A stretch of 37,091 nucleotides of DNA from Bacteroidales bacterium (GCA_016283745.1 JAEENM010000123.1:1-37091), one strand, 5' to 3'. Positions 1 to 7,943 are shown, numbered from the stretch's first letter. The notes: generated by a model from the sequence alone, not told the origin. Numbers and translations are program-made.

Positions 1-85
1 CCATTGCGGAAACCAAGAAAGGAACACGGCCCCGACGACGAGATAAAAAATCCTTCAATAGCATAAAACATTAAAAGCGTTAAAA

Positions 86-1000
86 ATGAGACTGTTCGTT
101 GATTTTTCCCCAAAACGCAGACGCAATATCCTGTGGATAGTGTTCACGGTTATCATCATTCTGCTTGCACTGACAATCACATTTATGTTCAACTCGATAT
201 TCAAGTCAAACTCCATATTACTAACCATCAGCGGGTTAATACTTATAGCACTTATCGTGTTCACATACATCCTCGGTATCATCATCTCCAATTGGCAATA
301 CATTGCCGAGATGTCGAAAAACAACTTTACGAACAACATCGTGCACGAAATCAAGACGCCCATCACCGTTATTTCGCTTGCCTGCGAGATGCTTCAGGAG
401 AAAAATATTCCTGAAGGCAAATCGCGCGAGGAGCAGATGAACGAGTACCTGCCGATAATTGAAACTGAAACCGAGCAGCTGAAAAAACTTGTTGACGTGT
501 TTTTGCAGCATTCGCGCATCGACAGCAGCAATTTTGCATTGAACATCGAAAAATTCGACCTGCACGAACTTATCAACAACGTTACAGAACGCGCCGACAT
601 CATAGTAAAAAACAAAAACGGCGCCATCACCGCCGACCTGAAAGCCACCAAGCATCTTATCGACGGCGACAGGCTACAGATTTCAAACGTGTTGACAAAC
701 ATCATCGACAACGGCATCAAATACTCCGAAAAGCCCCCGCAGATTGCCATATCCACCCACGACGACCCTCACGGCATCGTAATCAGGATTGCCGACAACG
801 GAATAGGCATCCCCAGCAACGAGATAGACCATATTTTCGAGAAATTCTACCGCGTACAGATAGGAGACCGCCACAACGTGAAGGGCTACGGCATAGGCCT
901 CAACTACGCCCTGCGCATAGTACAGATGCACGGCGGCAACATCAGCGTGTCGAGCAAACCCGGCAAAGGCTCGGTGTTTATGGTGTTCCTTCCTGCGTAA
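86..1000 (+). CDS. Two-component sensor histidine kinase (short, two TM segments)
   Basis: A membrane histidine kinase that autophosphorylates and passes phosphate to a response regulator not visible here. Two hydrophobic segments (about residues 14-36 and 45-68) leave almost no periplasmic loop, so it probably senses within the membrane or through a partner. The H-box NNIVHEIKTPI places the phospho-acceptor at His87. An N-box (NVLTNIIDNGIKYS), a G1 box (IADNGIGIP) and a G2 box (GYGIGLNYALRIV) complete the HATPase domain, so all catalytic motifs are present. The protein has 304 residues, short for the family because it lacks a sensor domain. The start is the ATG after an A-rich stretch; an in-frame stop lies at 44-46. 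The cognate regulator may be just left of the window, but the 85 bases upstream do not identify it. Confidence 0.93.
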   Translation: MRLFVDFSPKRRRNILWIVFTVIIILLALTITFMFNSIFKSNSILLTISGLILIALIVFTYILGIIISNWQYIAEMSKNNFTNNIVHEIKTPITVISLACEMLQEKNIPEGKSREEQMNEYLPIIETETEQLKKLVDVFLQHSRIDSSNFALNIEKFDLHELINNVTERADIIVKNKNGAITADLKATKHLIDGDRLQISNVLTNIIDNGIKYSEKPPQIAISTHDDPHGIVIRIADNGIGIPSNEIDHIFEKFYRVQIGDRHNVKGYGIGLNYALRIVQMHGGNISVSSKPGKGSVFMVFLPA

Positions 1001-1231
1001 GTTGAAAATTGAGAGTTGAAAATTTGTTGCTCGCTGCGCTCGCGAGGGTCGGTAAATCTTTTTATTTTCTCCTGCTCGATGCGCTCGCTAATTCCAGTAA
1101 ATCTATTTTTATTTTCCTGCTCAGCTTCGCTTCGCGAAATTATGTAAATCTTGTAAATTGCTTTCGCCTTCGGCGAAAGCTACGCGGTAACTATAAATTA
1201 TAAACTATAAACTGTAAACTAAAAACTAAAA
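1001..1231. repeat. Non-coding spacer with AT-rich direct repeats and small palindromes
   Basis: Part of the 363-base gap between the histidine kinase and the convergent alkD-like gene. It opens with two direct copies of GTTGAAAATT (1001-1022). Short GC-rich palindromes follow: CTCGC/GCGAG at 1030-1046, and a perfect 9-bp hairpin GCTTTCGCC-TTC-GGCGAAAGC at 1160-1180. It ends with a run of degenerate TAAACT-type units from about 1190. A 64-codon open frame crosses it, but its translation shows no family features and follows the repeats. It looks like the dispersed intergenic filler common in Bacteroidales. From 1261 to 1363 I see nothing beyond AT-rich spacer. Confidence 0.55.
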
Positions 1232-1260
1232 AACGGAGGACTCTTGCCCCGTCCCCCGTT
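1226..1260 (-). terminator. Rho-independent terminator of the alkD-like gene
   Basis: Read on the minus strand, AACGG-G-GGAC pairs with GTCC-T-CCGTT (plus-strand arms 1251-1260 and 1232-1241), giving nine pairs around one mismatch and a 9-base loop. A run of six T follows directly (A-run at 1228-1233 on the plus strand). It lies about 100 bases past the stop of the minus-strand AlkD gene and has the orientation needed to end that transcript. Confidence 0.7.
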
Positions 1261-1363
1261 AATGCCTAATTTAGCGCTTTATAGATAGTGGGTATATTAA
1301 TTAGGTTCAACGTTTGCTATATTGACACACAACACGTTGAGTTTGCTACAAAGCACTAAAAAA

Positions 1364-2089
1364 TCACTTCAGAACGAAAGTCCCGTCGAGGAACTGACGC
1401 CGTACCACGTCGGGATACTTTTCTATTGCGTAACGCAACATTGTGCGGGGCATACGTTGGTAACGCGTGGCGAGGTATGCCGTGAGACGCCCGGTGTCGC
1501 GTTTGCCGGCCTCGCGCAGCAACCACCCCACTGCTTTCTGCAACAGGTCGTGCAGCGGGGCGGGCTTGGCAAGGAATATGTCGGCAATGGCGTAAGTGTC
1601 GTCGAGTTGGTTGTGACGCAGAAACTGCATGGTGCTGACAATGCCGATACGCTGTTCCCAGATGCTTTTGCCCTTGTCGGCGAGGCGGTATAGCACGCTG
1701 CGGTCCTTGTCCAGAAGCCAGTCGCCGAGGATTTCGTAGCACGACAGGTCCACCAAATCCCAGTTATTGACAAAGGCTGTGTGCGAGAGGTAGAAATCGG
1801 CGTAGGCAGGGTTCTTTTTGTCGTGCTTGTATTGAAGTACAAGAATAAGCAGGGCCACAAGCCTCACTTCGTGGTAGGGCGACTGCGTCAGCTTGTGGAG
1901 GTCGTCGAGGGAGCAGGATTTGTAGTACTGTTTCGCCACAGCGCGCGACTGCGGCACTTTTATCCCCAAAAACAGGTCGCCCTCGCCGTATTGTCCTTTG
2001 CCCGTCTTGAAAAAACGTTCGAGTACGGTTCTCTGTTCGTCGTTTTTCAGCGCAAGCATAGCCTGCAGCACAGTTTCATAAGCAGTCAT
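1364..2089 (-). CDS. DNA alkylation repair glycosylase, AlkD family
   Basis: A HEAT-like-repeat DNA glycosylase that removes N3- and N7-alkylated bases, acting in the cytoplasm as the first step of base excision repair. The 241-residue product matches the usual AlkD length. Residues known to be essential in Bacillus cereus AlkD (Trp109, Asp113, Trp187) have counterparts here: Trp110 and Asp114 in NNWDLVD, and Trp189 in AVGWLLREAGKRD. The C-terminal motif MPRTMLRYAIEK is also typical. The gene stands alone on the minus strand with its own TATCTTTG promoter box and its own terminator. The ATG at 2089 is the first start and follows an A/T-rich leader. Function is assigned with high confidence from these motifs; alkylation substrate range is not deducible. 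Confidence 0.93.
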   Translation of the reverse strand: MTAYETVLQAMLALKNDEQRTVLERFFKTGKGQYGEGDLFLGIKVPQSRAVAKQYYKSCSLDDLHKLTQSPYHEVRLVALLILVLQYKHDKKNPAYADFYLSHTAFVNNWDLVDLSCYEILGDWLLDKDRSVLYRLADKGKSIWEQRIGIVSTMQFLRHNQLDDTYAIADIFLAKPAPLHDLLQKAVGWLLREAGKRDTGRLTAYLATRYQRMPRTMLRYAIEKYPDVVRRQFLDGTFVLK

Positions 2090-2118
2090 AACGATAATTT
2101 TTGTAGTGATTTATGACG

Positions 2119-2126
2119 CAAAGATA
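2119..2126 (-). promoter_or_regulatory. Bacteroidetes-type -7 box (TATCTTTG) for the alkD-like gene
   Basis: On the minus strand the octamer TATCTTTG matches the TAnnTTTG consensus of the primary sigma factor of Bacteroidetes. It sits 30 bases upstream of the alkD-like start codon, leaving a leader of roughly 20-25 bases. I see no clear TTTG -33 element at the expected spacing. Confidence 0.6.
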
Positions 2127-2176
2127 CTCATTTTTTGGTTATTTTTTCGTCTTTGTCGAAAAAAATGATGTCACAA

Positions 2177-2209
2177 TTGAAAAAAATTGCACAAAAAAAC
2201 GTAAATTTG
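2177..2209 (+). promoter_or_regulatory. Promoter of the lipoprotein-nrnA-FKBP operon
   Basis: TAAATTTG at 2202-2209 matches the TAnnTTTG -7 consensus of Bacteroidetes, with a TTG at 2177-2179 at about the right distance for a -33 element. The first gene starts at 2262. Downstream genes are spaced by 12 bases, overlap by 4, or lie within 70 bases, so this promoter probably serves at least the lipoprotein, NrnA and first FKBP genes. Confidence 0.6.
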
Positions 2210-2261
2210 CAGTGTCAATTAAAAAAGCGACAAAATATAAAACATTAAAACATATACAATT

Positions 2262-2651
2262 ATGAAAAGACTGTTTGCTTTGGTGGCTGTTGTTTTGATT
2301 TCGGCAGCCGTTTTCAGCTCCTGCAAAAAGGAAGACAAGGATTACGCAGCCAAGATTGCCGGCACATATCTGGGCACCAACGATTTCAAAATCGAGACTC
2401 AGGCCAAAGTGGTTATCACCCGCAGCGACGACGAGTACGTCAGCGTGCAGTACGACGCCAGCATCGAAGAGGAAAAAGAGCTCGCCCCAGTGGGATTCAA
2501 GGTAAGAGTGAAGAAAAGCGGCGACAACTACACCCTCTCCGGAAGCAGCACTATTGAGTCCATCGACGGCACTGTGACCGGCTCCACCCTCAAGATGAAG
2601 GTGTATCAGGGCGAAGTTGAGATCATCAACTTTGTGGGAACCAAACAGTAA
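2262..2651 (+). CDS. Small lipoprotein, calycin/lipocalin-like
   Basis: A 129-residue predicted lipoprotein. The N-terminus has a positively charged start, a hydrophobic core and a lipobox ending in SSC (Cys21), followed by charged residues (KKEDKD). The rest alternates short beta-like stretches with an early G-T-Y motif and ends in GTKQ, as seen in the calycin-like lipoproteins common in Bacteroidales; this fold is a guess. It is the first gene after a recognisable promoter and is followed 12 bases later by nrnA. No ligand or function can be read from the sequence. Confidence 0.85.
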   Translation: MKRLFALVAVVLISAAVFSSCKKEDKDYAAKIAGTYLGTNDFKIETQAKVVITRSDDEYVSVQYDASIEEEKELAPVGFKVRVKKSGDNYTLSGSSTIESIDGTVTGSTLKMKVYQGEVEIINFVGTKQ

Positions 2652-2663
2652 CACGTTCCATCA

Positions 2664-3686
2664 ATGCTATTGGACGAAACCAAGATAGAAACCTTGCGCC
2701 GGCTGATAGAACAGTCGGAGAACGTGGTCGTTGTGTCGCACGTCAACCCCGACGGCGACGCCCTCGGCTCGGCTATGGGACTGCGCGCGGCTCTTGCCAG
2801 ACGTGACAAAAACGTCACCGCGATGCTGCCCTCCGTGTATCCCGACTATTTTGGTTTTCTGCCCGCAGCAGAGTCCATCCTTGTAGATGAGAAGGAACAC
2901 GACCGCTGTGTGGAGACCATTGCCAAGGCCGACCTCATTGTTTTGGCCGACCTCAACCAGATAAAACGCACCGACAAACTTGCCGAAAGCATCCGCCAGA
3001 GCGCGGCGCCTAAAGTGCTGATAGACCACCATCCCAATCCCGAAACGGAGCCGATGGCAGTGGTTTTCTCCGACACCGATATATCGTCGGCTTCGGAGCT
3101 TGCCTACTGGGTGGTGTGCCAGCTCTACGGCAGCGACTTTATCAACAAGAGCATGGCAACATGCTTCTACTCAGGCATTTGCACCGACACCGGCTCGTTC
3201 AGCTTTTCGTGCAACCACCGCAGCGTGTACGAAGCCGTGGGCAATATGGTGGAAACGGGCATCGACATCAACGGCATACACGACTCCATTTTCAACGTGT
3301 TCAGCGAGAGCCGTGTACGTTTCCTCGGCTACTGTCTCACCGACCTCCTGAAAGTGCACAGCGACATACGTATGGCCTACATTGCCGTCTCGCTCGACGA
3401 CCAAAAACGTTTCAACTTGGAGGAAGGCGACATGGAGAGCATAGTTAATTACACCCTCAGTATGAGACACATACGCATTGGAGTGCTGATAAAAGAGACA
3501 CCCCGTGGAGTGCGCATGTCGTTCCGCTCCAAAGGCGAGTTCGACGTAAACGTCTTTGCGGCGAAGTATTTCAACGGTGGCGGACACCGCAGAGCTTCGG
3601 GAGCCACCTCGCCCTACGATTTCGCCACCACCGAGGCAAAGCTTGTGGAACATCTGTATAACGAACTGAAAACCAACGCACAATGA
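2664..3686 (+). CDS. nrnA: Bifunctional oligoribonuclease / pAp phosphatase NrnA (DHH family)
   Basis: A cytoplasmic DHH-DHHA1 phosphoesterase that degrades 2- to 5-mer RNA and dephosphorylates 3'-phosphoadenosine 5'-phosphate. Family motifs appear in order: HVNPDGDALGSA (residues 26-37, metal ligands His26, Asp30, Asp32), VLADLN, the DHH signature VLIDHHPNP, and the C-terminal DHHA1 substrate motif NGGGHRRASGA. The 340-residue length is normal for NrnA. The start at 2664 lies 12 bases after the lipoprotein stop. The 3' end overlaps the next gene by four bases (ATGA), which indicates translational coupling to the FKBP lipoprotein. Confidence 0.95.
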   Translation: MLLDETKIETLRRLIEQSENVVVVSHVNPDGDALGSAMGLRAALARRDKNVTAMLPSVYPDYFGFLPAAESILVDEKEHDRCVETIAKADLIVLADLNQIKRTDKLAESIRQSAAPKVLIDHHPNPETEPMAVVFSDTDISSASELAYWVVCQLYGSDFINKSMATCFYSGICTDTGSFSFSCNHRSVYEAVGNMVETGIDINGIHDSIFNVFSESRVRFLGYCLTDLLKVHSDIRMAYIAVSLDDQKRFNLEEGDMESIVNYTLSMRHIRIGVLIKETPRGVRMSFRSKGEFDVNVFAAKYFNGGGHRRASGATSPYDFATTEAKLVEHLYNELKTNAQ

Positions 3687-4186
3687 ACCGACTGCTTGCC
3701 ATATCAACCATTGCGTTTCTGTTCACAGCCTGCGGCGGACGCGATGTGCCTGTGATAGAGATGGACACCAAACAGGACATCGGCGAGAATATGATAAACG
3801 CCAACCGCTATATGTCCAAGGCCGAAGAGACTCAAATCGATGAACTTGTGAAGCGTCACCGCTGGGACGCCCGCAAACTCGACAACGGAGTGCGGGTGTG
3901 GGAATACCAGAAAGGCAGCGGCGAGAATATAAGCTACGAAACGGTGATAAAACTGCGTTACACGCTGAGTGCCATATCGTTGGAGACCATCTACGACAAC
4001 ATGGAAAAAGAGATAACCGTGGGCAAAAACGAAATAGTCCCCGGCCTCGACACGGGACTTATGGAACTGCAGCGCGGCAGCAAGGCAAAGATAATAGTGC
4101 CAGCCTACGCTGGTTACGGCGTTGCAGGCGACGGCGACAAAGTGCCGCAGAACGCGACATTGATTTTCGACGTGGAAATAAATTAA
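3683..4186 (+). CDS. FKBP-type peptidyl-prolyl isomerase lipoprotein (GldI-like), single domain
   Basis: A periplasm-facing lipoprotein that catalyses cis-trans isomerisation of Xaa-Pro bonds and probably assists folding of exported proteins. The signal peptide ends in a lipobox, FTAC (Cys17). One FKBP domain fills the C-terminal half: ENISYETVIKLRY, the loop ITVGKNEIVPGLDTGL, IIVPAYAGYGV and the final strand ATLIFDVEI. At 167 residues it is the smallest of three adjacent FKBP lipoproteins. It overlaps nrnA by four bases. It resembles GldI-type proteins of Bacteroidetes, but no other gliding genes are nearby, so a gliding role is not supported. Confidence 0.9.
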   Translation: MNRLLAISTIAFLFTACGGRDVPVIEMDTKQDIGENMINANRYMSKAEETQIDELVKRHRWDARKLDNGVRVWEYQKGSGENISYETVIKLRYTLSAISLETIYDNMEKEITVGKNEIVPGLDTGLMELQRGSKAKIIVPAYAGYGVAGDGDKVPQNATLIFDVEIN

Positions 4187-4213
4187 ATTATAATATAAAG
4201 TATCAACATCACA

Positions 4214-5065
4214 ATGAAAAAAACATTAAAAATCGCTGCTTTGGCAGCTGTGGCCGCCCTCGTTTTCGCGGCTTGCGGTGACGGTTACGAAAAAACCGCA
4301 TCGGGACTCAAATACAAATTTCTGACCAAAAACGCCGAAGGTCAGCAGGTTAGCAATGGCGACCTGATTATTGGTACGGCAAAAATTTTCTTCAACGACT
4401 CCATCATCGACTCGGTGAAAGGCGGTCCCACCCCGCTGTTTATGGCCGACACCACAGTGAAAAACAACTATTTCAGCCGCTGCCTCAACGAAGGACTCAT
4501 ACTCCTGCACGTTGGCGACGTTGTTGAATTTGCTTTCGATGCCGACAGCCTGCAACCCCTTTTCGGACAGATGCCCCCCGCTTACAAAGCCGGCGAAGGT
4601 CAGACAATGAAATACCAGATCAATGTTACAGAGCTCATGAACGAAGCCGGTGAACAGAGAAAAATCGACAAATATCTTGCCGACAACAACCTTGACATTC
4701 AGCCCACCGAGGACGGCATATACATCCTCTCGGTAGAGCACGGCAAAGGCCCCAAGGTTGAAAACGGCAAAAGCATTAAGGTGAACTACACAGGACGTTT
4801 CCTCGACGGTCAGATTTTCGACAGTAGCGACACCACCCAGGCTCCCGGCGCCCACGACCCCATTGAATATGTGGTTGGAGAACAGCCAATGATTCCCGGT
4901 TGGGAGCTGATTATGGCCACTATGGAACAAGGCGGCAAGGCTCGCGTTATGATACCCTCGAAACTCGCCTACGGCACTTCGGGAATGCTGCCCCCCTACT
5001 CCACCCTGCTCTTCGATTTCGAAGTGCTTTCGGTGAAAAACGCCAAACCCGCAGAAAAGAAATAA
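4214..5065 (+). CDS. FKBP-type peptidyl-prolyl isomerase lipoprotein, two FKBP-like domains
   Basis: A 283-residue lipoprotein (lipobox FAAC, about Cys21). The N-terminal half (about 30-150) looks like a divergent FKBP domain, with GLKYKFL, CLNEGLILLHVGD and a final KYQINVTEL strand. The C-terminal half (about 165-278) is a canonical FKBP domain: KVNYTGRFLDGQIFDSS, YVVGEQPMIPGWE, MIPSKLAYG and STLLFDFEV. The Trp and Tyr positions of the active pocket are present in the second domain only, so the first may be a chaperone or dimerisation module. It is a close paralogue of the next gene, with the same two-domain layout. A small hairpin follows its stop. Confidence 0.92.
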   Translation: MKKTLKIAALAAVAALVFAACGDGYEKTASGLKYKFLTKNAEGQQVSNGDLIIGTAKIFFNDSIIDSVKGGPTPLFMADTTVKNNYFSRCLNEGLILLHVGDVVEFAFDADSLQPLFGQMPPAYKAGEGQTMKYQINVTELMNEAGEQRKIDKYLADNNLDIQPTEDGIYILSVEHGKGPKVENGKSIKVNYTGRFLDGQIFDSSDTTQAPGAHDPIEYVVGEQPMIPGWELIMATMEQGGKARVMIPSKLAYGTSGMLPPYSTLLFDFEVLSVKNAKPAEKK

Positions 5066-5070
5066 CAAAG

Positions 5071-5097
5071 AGTGCCTGCTTCGCGGCGGGCACTTTA
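5071..5097 (+). terminator. Intergenic hairpin, weak terminator
   Basis: AGTGCCTGC (5071-5079) pairs with GCGGGCACT (5086-5094) through nine pairs including one G-U, with a 6-base loop TTCGCG, followed by only TTAAA. It begins five bases after the stop codon of the second FKBP gene. The T-tract is short, so it may only lower expression of the third FKBP gene or protect the upstream mRNA end. Confidence 0.5.
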
Positions 5098-5134
5098 AAC
5101 CCATTGTTTCACAATTATACAAACAATAAAAACG

Positions 5135-6016
5135 ATGAAAAAAGTATCGAAAATATGGCTGATGATTCCAGCGATAGCCTTGCTGGTGGCCTCCTGCGGC
5201 CCTAAATCCGAGATAGAGGGTTTCGACATAACCAAGTCGGGACTGCACTACCAGTTCCTCAACAAAGCCAAAGGCGGTGAACAGGTGAAAGTCGGCGACG
5301 TGCTTTTCTGCGAATGCACCATCTCTTTGGACGACAAGGAATTAGGCTCGGTAAAAGGTCATCCCGAACCGCTGTTCAAAGTCACCGACGAGAATCCTTT
5401 CTCCGGCTGCCTCAACGAAGGTCTTCTGATGATGCACGTTGGCGACGAAGCCATCTTCGCCGTTAAGGCCGACAGCCTCAGCCGCATAGGCATGCGCATG
5501 CCCGAAGCTTATCAGAGCGGACAAAACCAGACCATCCGCTACAAAATCAAACTCCACGAGGTAAAATCGGAGAAACAGCTGAAAAAAGAATTCGAAGCCG
5601 AGATGGAAAGCCGCAAGAACGCCGAAAAGGACGCCCTTGCCAAATACATCACCGAAAACGGAATCAAACAAACCCCGACCGCCGAAGGCCTTTACATCAT
5701 ACCGGTGAAAAAAGGCAACGGCCCGCAGGTTGAGGATTGGAAAAAAATTACGGTAAACTATACCGGACGTTTCCTGGACGGCAAAGTGTTCGACACCAGC
5801 GACAAAAACGAGGATGCCGAAGCCCACGAGCCCATAACCTACGTTGTTGGCGAACAGGCCATGATAAAAGGCTGGGACATAGCCATTAAGACTATGCGTC
5901 AGGGCGACAAAGCCAAGGTTATAATACCTTCGGAACTGGCCTACGGCGCCGGCAACGGCAGCATCCCGCCCTACTCCACCCTTGTATTCGACATCGAAGT
6001 GGTTTCGGTTCAGTAG
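5135..6016 (+). CDS. FKBP-type peptidyl-prolyl isomerase lipoprotein, two FKBP-like domains
   Basis: A 293-residue lipoprotein with signal peptide and lipobox VASC (Cys21). As in its upstream paralogue, a divergent N-terminal FKBP-like domain (GLHYQFL, CLNEGLLMMHVGD) precedes a canonical one (KKITVNYTGRFLDGKVF, YVVGEQAMIKGWD, IIPSELAYG, STLVFDIEV). A charged helical linker (about 150-185, rich in Lys and Glu) separates the domains and is longer than in the paralogue. It probably acts as a folding helper at the periplasmic face. It ends 130 bases before a strong terminator. Confidence 0.92.
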   Translation: MKKVSKIWLMIPAIALLVASCGPKSEIEGFDITKSGLHYQFLNKAKGGEQVKVGDVLFCECTISLDDKELGSVKGHPEPLFKVTDENPFSGCLNEGLLMMHVGDEAIFAVKADSLSRIGMRMPEAYQSGQNQTIRYKIKLHEVKSEKQLKKEFEAEMESRKNAEKDALAKYITENGIKQTPTAEGLYIIPVKKGNGPQVEDWKKITVNYTGRFLDGKVFDTSDKNEDAEAHEPITYVVGEQAMIKGWDIAIKTMRQGDKAKVIIPSELAYGAGNGSIPPYSTLVFDIEVVSVQ

Positions 6017-6052
6017 ATTGCTCCAAGACTATACGGGACTTCTATTATTTTG

Positions 6053-6130
6053 ACCACAGATTACACAGATCTAACGGATTGTTTTTGTGAATCATCATGT
6101 AATCAAGATTACAGTTAGCAGATTTTATTA
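6053..6130. repeat. Intergenic CACAGATTACACAGAT-type element
   Basis: The spacer after the last FKBP gene carries CACAGATTACACAGAT (6055-6070), itself an internal repeat of ACAGATTA/ACAGAT, and a loose echo at 6105-6122 (AAGATTACAG, TAGCAGAT). Sequences of this kind are common as dispersed intergenic repeats in Bacteroidetes. I saw only this copy in the window, so calling it a repeat family member rests on general knowledge. Confidence 0.3.
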
Positions 6131-6142
6131 GAAATCTCCAAC

Positions 6143-6179
6143 AAAAAAAACGTGGCTCGGAACGGGCCACGTTTTTTTT
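6143..6179. terminator. Bidirectional rho-independent terminator between convergent genes
   Basis: CGTGGC (6151-6156) pairs with GCCACG (6166-6171). The flanking A-run (6143-6150) and T-run (from 6172) extend the stem to about 14 pairs, with a 9-base loop. The A/T flanks let it work in both directions. It lies between the plus-strand FKBP gene ending at 6016 and the minus-strand dipeptidase ending at 6198. Confidence 0.85.
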
Positions 6180-6197
6180 ATGCATAGGAGATGTGTG

Positions 6198-7805
6198 TCA
6201 GAATCCTGTCCAGTAGCGTTCCCACAGGGTGCGTTCTATCTCCGACCACGTCTGGCGGGTGGCGCCGGCAAAGTCGGAAGTGTATTGGTTAAGGATTTTC
6301 TGAGCCTCTTTCTTTTTGCCGTCCTTGAGCAGCGCTGCGACTTTCTTTTCGAGGGTGGGCAGCTCTTCCATAGCTTTTTCCTCGTAACGTAAAACGTTGT
6401 CGTAAATCAGTTTTTTGGCGTTGCCCCACTGCACCTGCGACAGCTTGTTGGCCTTGCGGTAATGCCACAGCACGGCGTTCTCGTTGTAGCGGTGATGTCC
6501 ACAGATATCGAAGCCCTGCGGCAGTTTGGTGGTGCCAGCGTAGATGGGTATGCGGGGACTCTGTCCGGGATTTTCCACCGAGAACCAGCACAGGCAGCCT
6601 ATCTCATCGGGCAGCCATTCACGGCACTGGATGACGAAAGAATAGGAGCACCACGACATTGCCACACCGCGGTAGAAAGTAACCGTGCCCGGTTTCAGCA
6701 TATTGTACATATCCCTTTCGGTGCCGCCCATCCACGGGTTGGCGGTGGCGCTGACGGCGGTGTCGGTAACGATTTTGCCCTCCTTGTTACGATAGCGGCG
6801 CGGGGCAAGCAGGTTCTTTGTCTGGTCGAGTTTCTCGCAGCCCTCGTAGTTGGCGCGGAAAAGTTCCATAACACGCTGCACATCGACTTTCTTGTCGGGT
6901 TTCACAGAGAACGGCAGCTCGTCGGCCTCGAACGAGAGGTTGAGCGAGGGAGCCAGCTCGTTGAAGATGTACCACTCGCGTTCCTTGAAGTTCTTTTTGC
7001 CCGAGTAGCTGGACGGGAAGGCCTTCCACCACAGGAATTCGCCTTGTCCGTCCCAAAGGCCGTATTTTTTGGCCACCTTTTCGATATTGTCGGAGCACAT
7101 GAAATAATCCTTGTTTTTGCGGTCGAGTTTGCCTATACGAGCCACGTTGCAGCTCACAGCCACCTCGTCGTCGGGCACACGCTGTGCGGCCCAGATGCCG
7201 CCGATTTTGTCGGGGCCTTCGCCGAGGATTTCGAGCTGCCATACCTCTTTCTTGTCGGCAATAGTGAGGCATTCGCCACCGTCGCCGTAGCCGTACTGTT
7301 TAATAAGGTCGCCGATGAGACGTATGGCGTCGCGAGCGTTGTCGCAGCGTTGCAGGGCCACACGTTGCAGCTCCTCGATGGTGAACATGCCGTTTTTGTT
7401 AAACAGAGTGTCGGGGCCTGAGAAGGTGCTCTCGCCCATGGCCAGCTGTTTTTCGTTGAGACACGGGTAGGCGGTGTTCATATAGGCGTAGGTGTGGGCC
7501 ACTTCGGGGATTTCGCCTGCGAGGGTAACGCCGCCCATGCCGCCAGGAGTCTCGGTGTGCATGGTGTTGCGATAGACTTTGTGCATGGTGCCGGGCTTGT
7601 GGTCGGCGGCGGGTTCCATGGTAACCCAGGTGCGGTATTTGCCGTCGCAGGTGTGCGAGGTTATCACCGAGCCGTCGGCGGAAGCCTTGCAGCCCACCAT
7701 AATGGAGGTGCAGTTGGCGCCGACAAGATGCTCCTCGTGCTGTGCCTGCAGTGGCAGAAAAGCGACTAAAAAGGCGATAATTGCGGTAATTTTCAGTATC
7801 TTCAT
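6198..7805 (-). CDS. C69-family dipeptidase (PepD-like), secreted
   Basis: An N-terminal-nucleophile peptidase of family C69, which hydrolyses dipeptides; here it carries a signal peptide (about residues 1-22, ending LPLQAQ), so it would work in the periplasm or envelope. The family signature follows directly: NCTSIMVGCKASADGS, with Cys32 as the expected nucleophile exposed after removal of a short prosegment. At about 535 residues the length is normal. An ATG at 7847 is in frame, but it lies inside the -7 promoter box (7845-7852), so transcription should begin downstream of it. The ATG at 7805, preceded by an A/T-rich leader, is therefore the likely start. The gene converges with the FKBP genes and shares their terminator. 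Confidence 0.92.
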   Translation of the reverse strand: MKILKITAIIAFLVAFLPLQAQHEEHLVGANCTSIMVGCKASADGSVITSHTCDGKYRTWVTMEPAADHKPGTMHKVYRNTMHTETPGGMGGVTLAGEIPEVAHTYAYMNTAYPCLNEKQLAMGESTFSGPDTLFNKNGMFTIEELQRVALQRCDNARDAIRLIGDLIKQYGYGDGGECLTIADKKEVWQLEILGEGPDKIGGIWAAQRVPDDEVAVSCNVARIGKLDRKNKDYFMCSDNIEKVAKKYGLWDGQGEFLWWKAFPSSYSGKKNFKEREWYIFNELAPSLNLSFEADELPFSVKPDKKVDVQRVMELFRANYEGCEKLDQTKNLLAPRRYRNKEGKIVTDTAVSATANPWMGGTERDMYNMLKPGTVTFYRGVAMSWCSYSFVIQCREWLPDEIGCLCWFSVENPGQSPRIPIYAGTTKLPQGFDICGHHRYNENAVLWHYRKANKLSQVQWGNAKKLIYDNVLRYEEKAMEELPTLEKKVAALLKDGKKKEAQKILNQYTSDFAGATRQTWSEIERTLWERYWTGF

Positions 7806-7844
7806 ATTATTTACGATGTTAGTTTTTACTGTTTTTTGAATTTG

Positions 7845-7876
7845 CAAATTTACACAAAAAAATCGAAAAACATCAA
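7845..7876 (-). promoter_or_regulatory. Promoter of the C69 dipeptidase gene
   Basis: On the minus strand TAAATTTG (7852 down to 7845) matches the TAnnTTTG -7 consensus, with TTG at 7876-7874 at a suitable -33 distance (about 21 bases). It predicts a leader of about 30-35 bases before the ATG at 7805 and rules against the upstream in-frame ATG at 7847. Confidence 0.65.
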
Positions 7877-7925
7877 GGCATAGAAATTCATCATAAAAAA
7901 AATAAAATATTTCGAAAAAAAATAT

Positions 7926-7933
7926 TATCTTTG
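7926..7933 (+). promoter_or_regulatory. Promoter -7 box (TATCTTTG) of the 29-kb FHA/WXG operon
   Basis: TATCTTTG matches the Bacteroidetes TAnnTTTG -7 consensus and lies in a very AT-rich stretch. It is the only clear box of this type I found upstream of the long plus-strand gene set. It would give a transcript with an untranslated leader of about 125-130 bases before the first gene at 8068. I did not see a good -33 TTTG at standard spacing. Confidence 0.6.
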
Positions 7934-7943
7934 CACAACCGAT

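Noticed and set aside
1-85. Possible tail of an upstream gene (response regulator for the histidine kinase)
   Set aside because: All three plus frames end in stops within this stretch (46, 66 and 74), and none of the short tails shows a recognisable C-terminal motif, so neither frame nor identity can be chosen.
1009-1203. 64-codon open frame between the histidine kinase and alkD-like genes
   Set aside because: It runs through direct repeats and palindromes, its product shows no family features, and it has no convincing start context.
4226-5248. Minus-strand 340-codon open frame across two FKBP genes
   Set aside because: It spans two genes with clear lipoprotein signals and FKBP motifs on the plus strand; its translation has no domain features.
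6462-7421. Long plus-strand open frame of 319 codons opposite the dipeptidase gene
   Set aside because: It is antisense to a well-supported C69 gene and has no recognisable motif; codon structure of the dipeptidase strand explains it.
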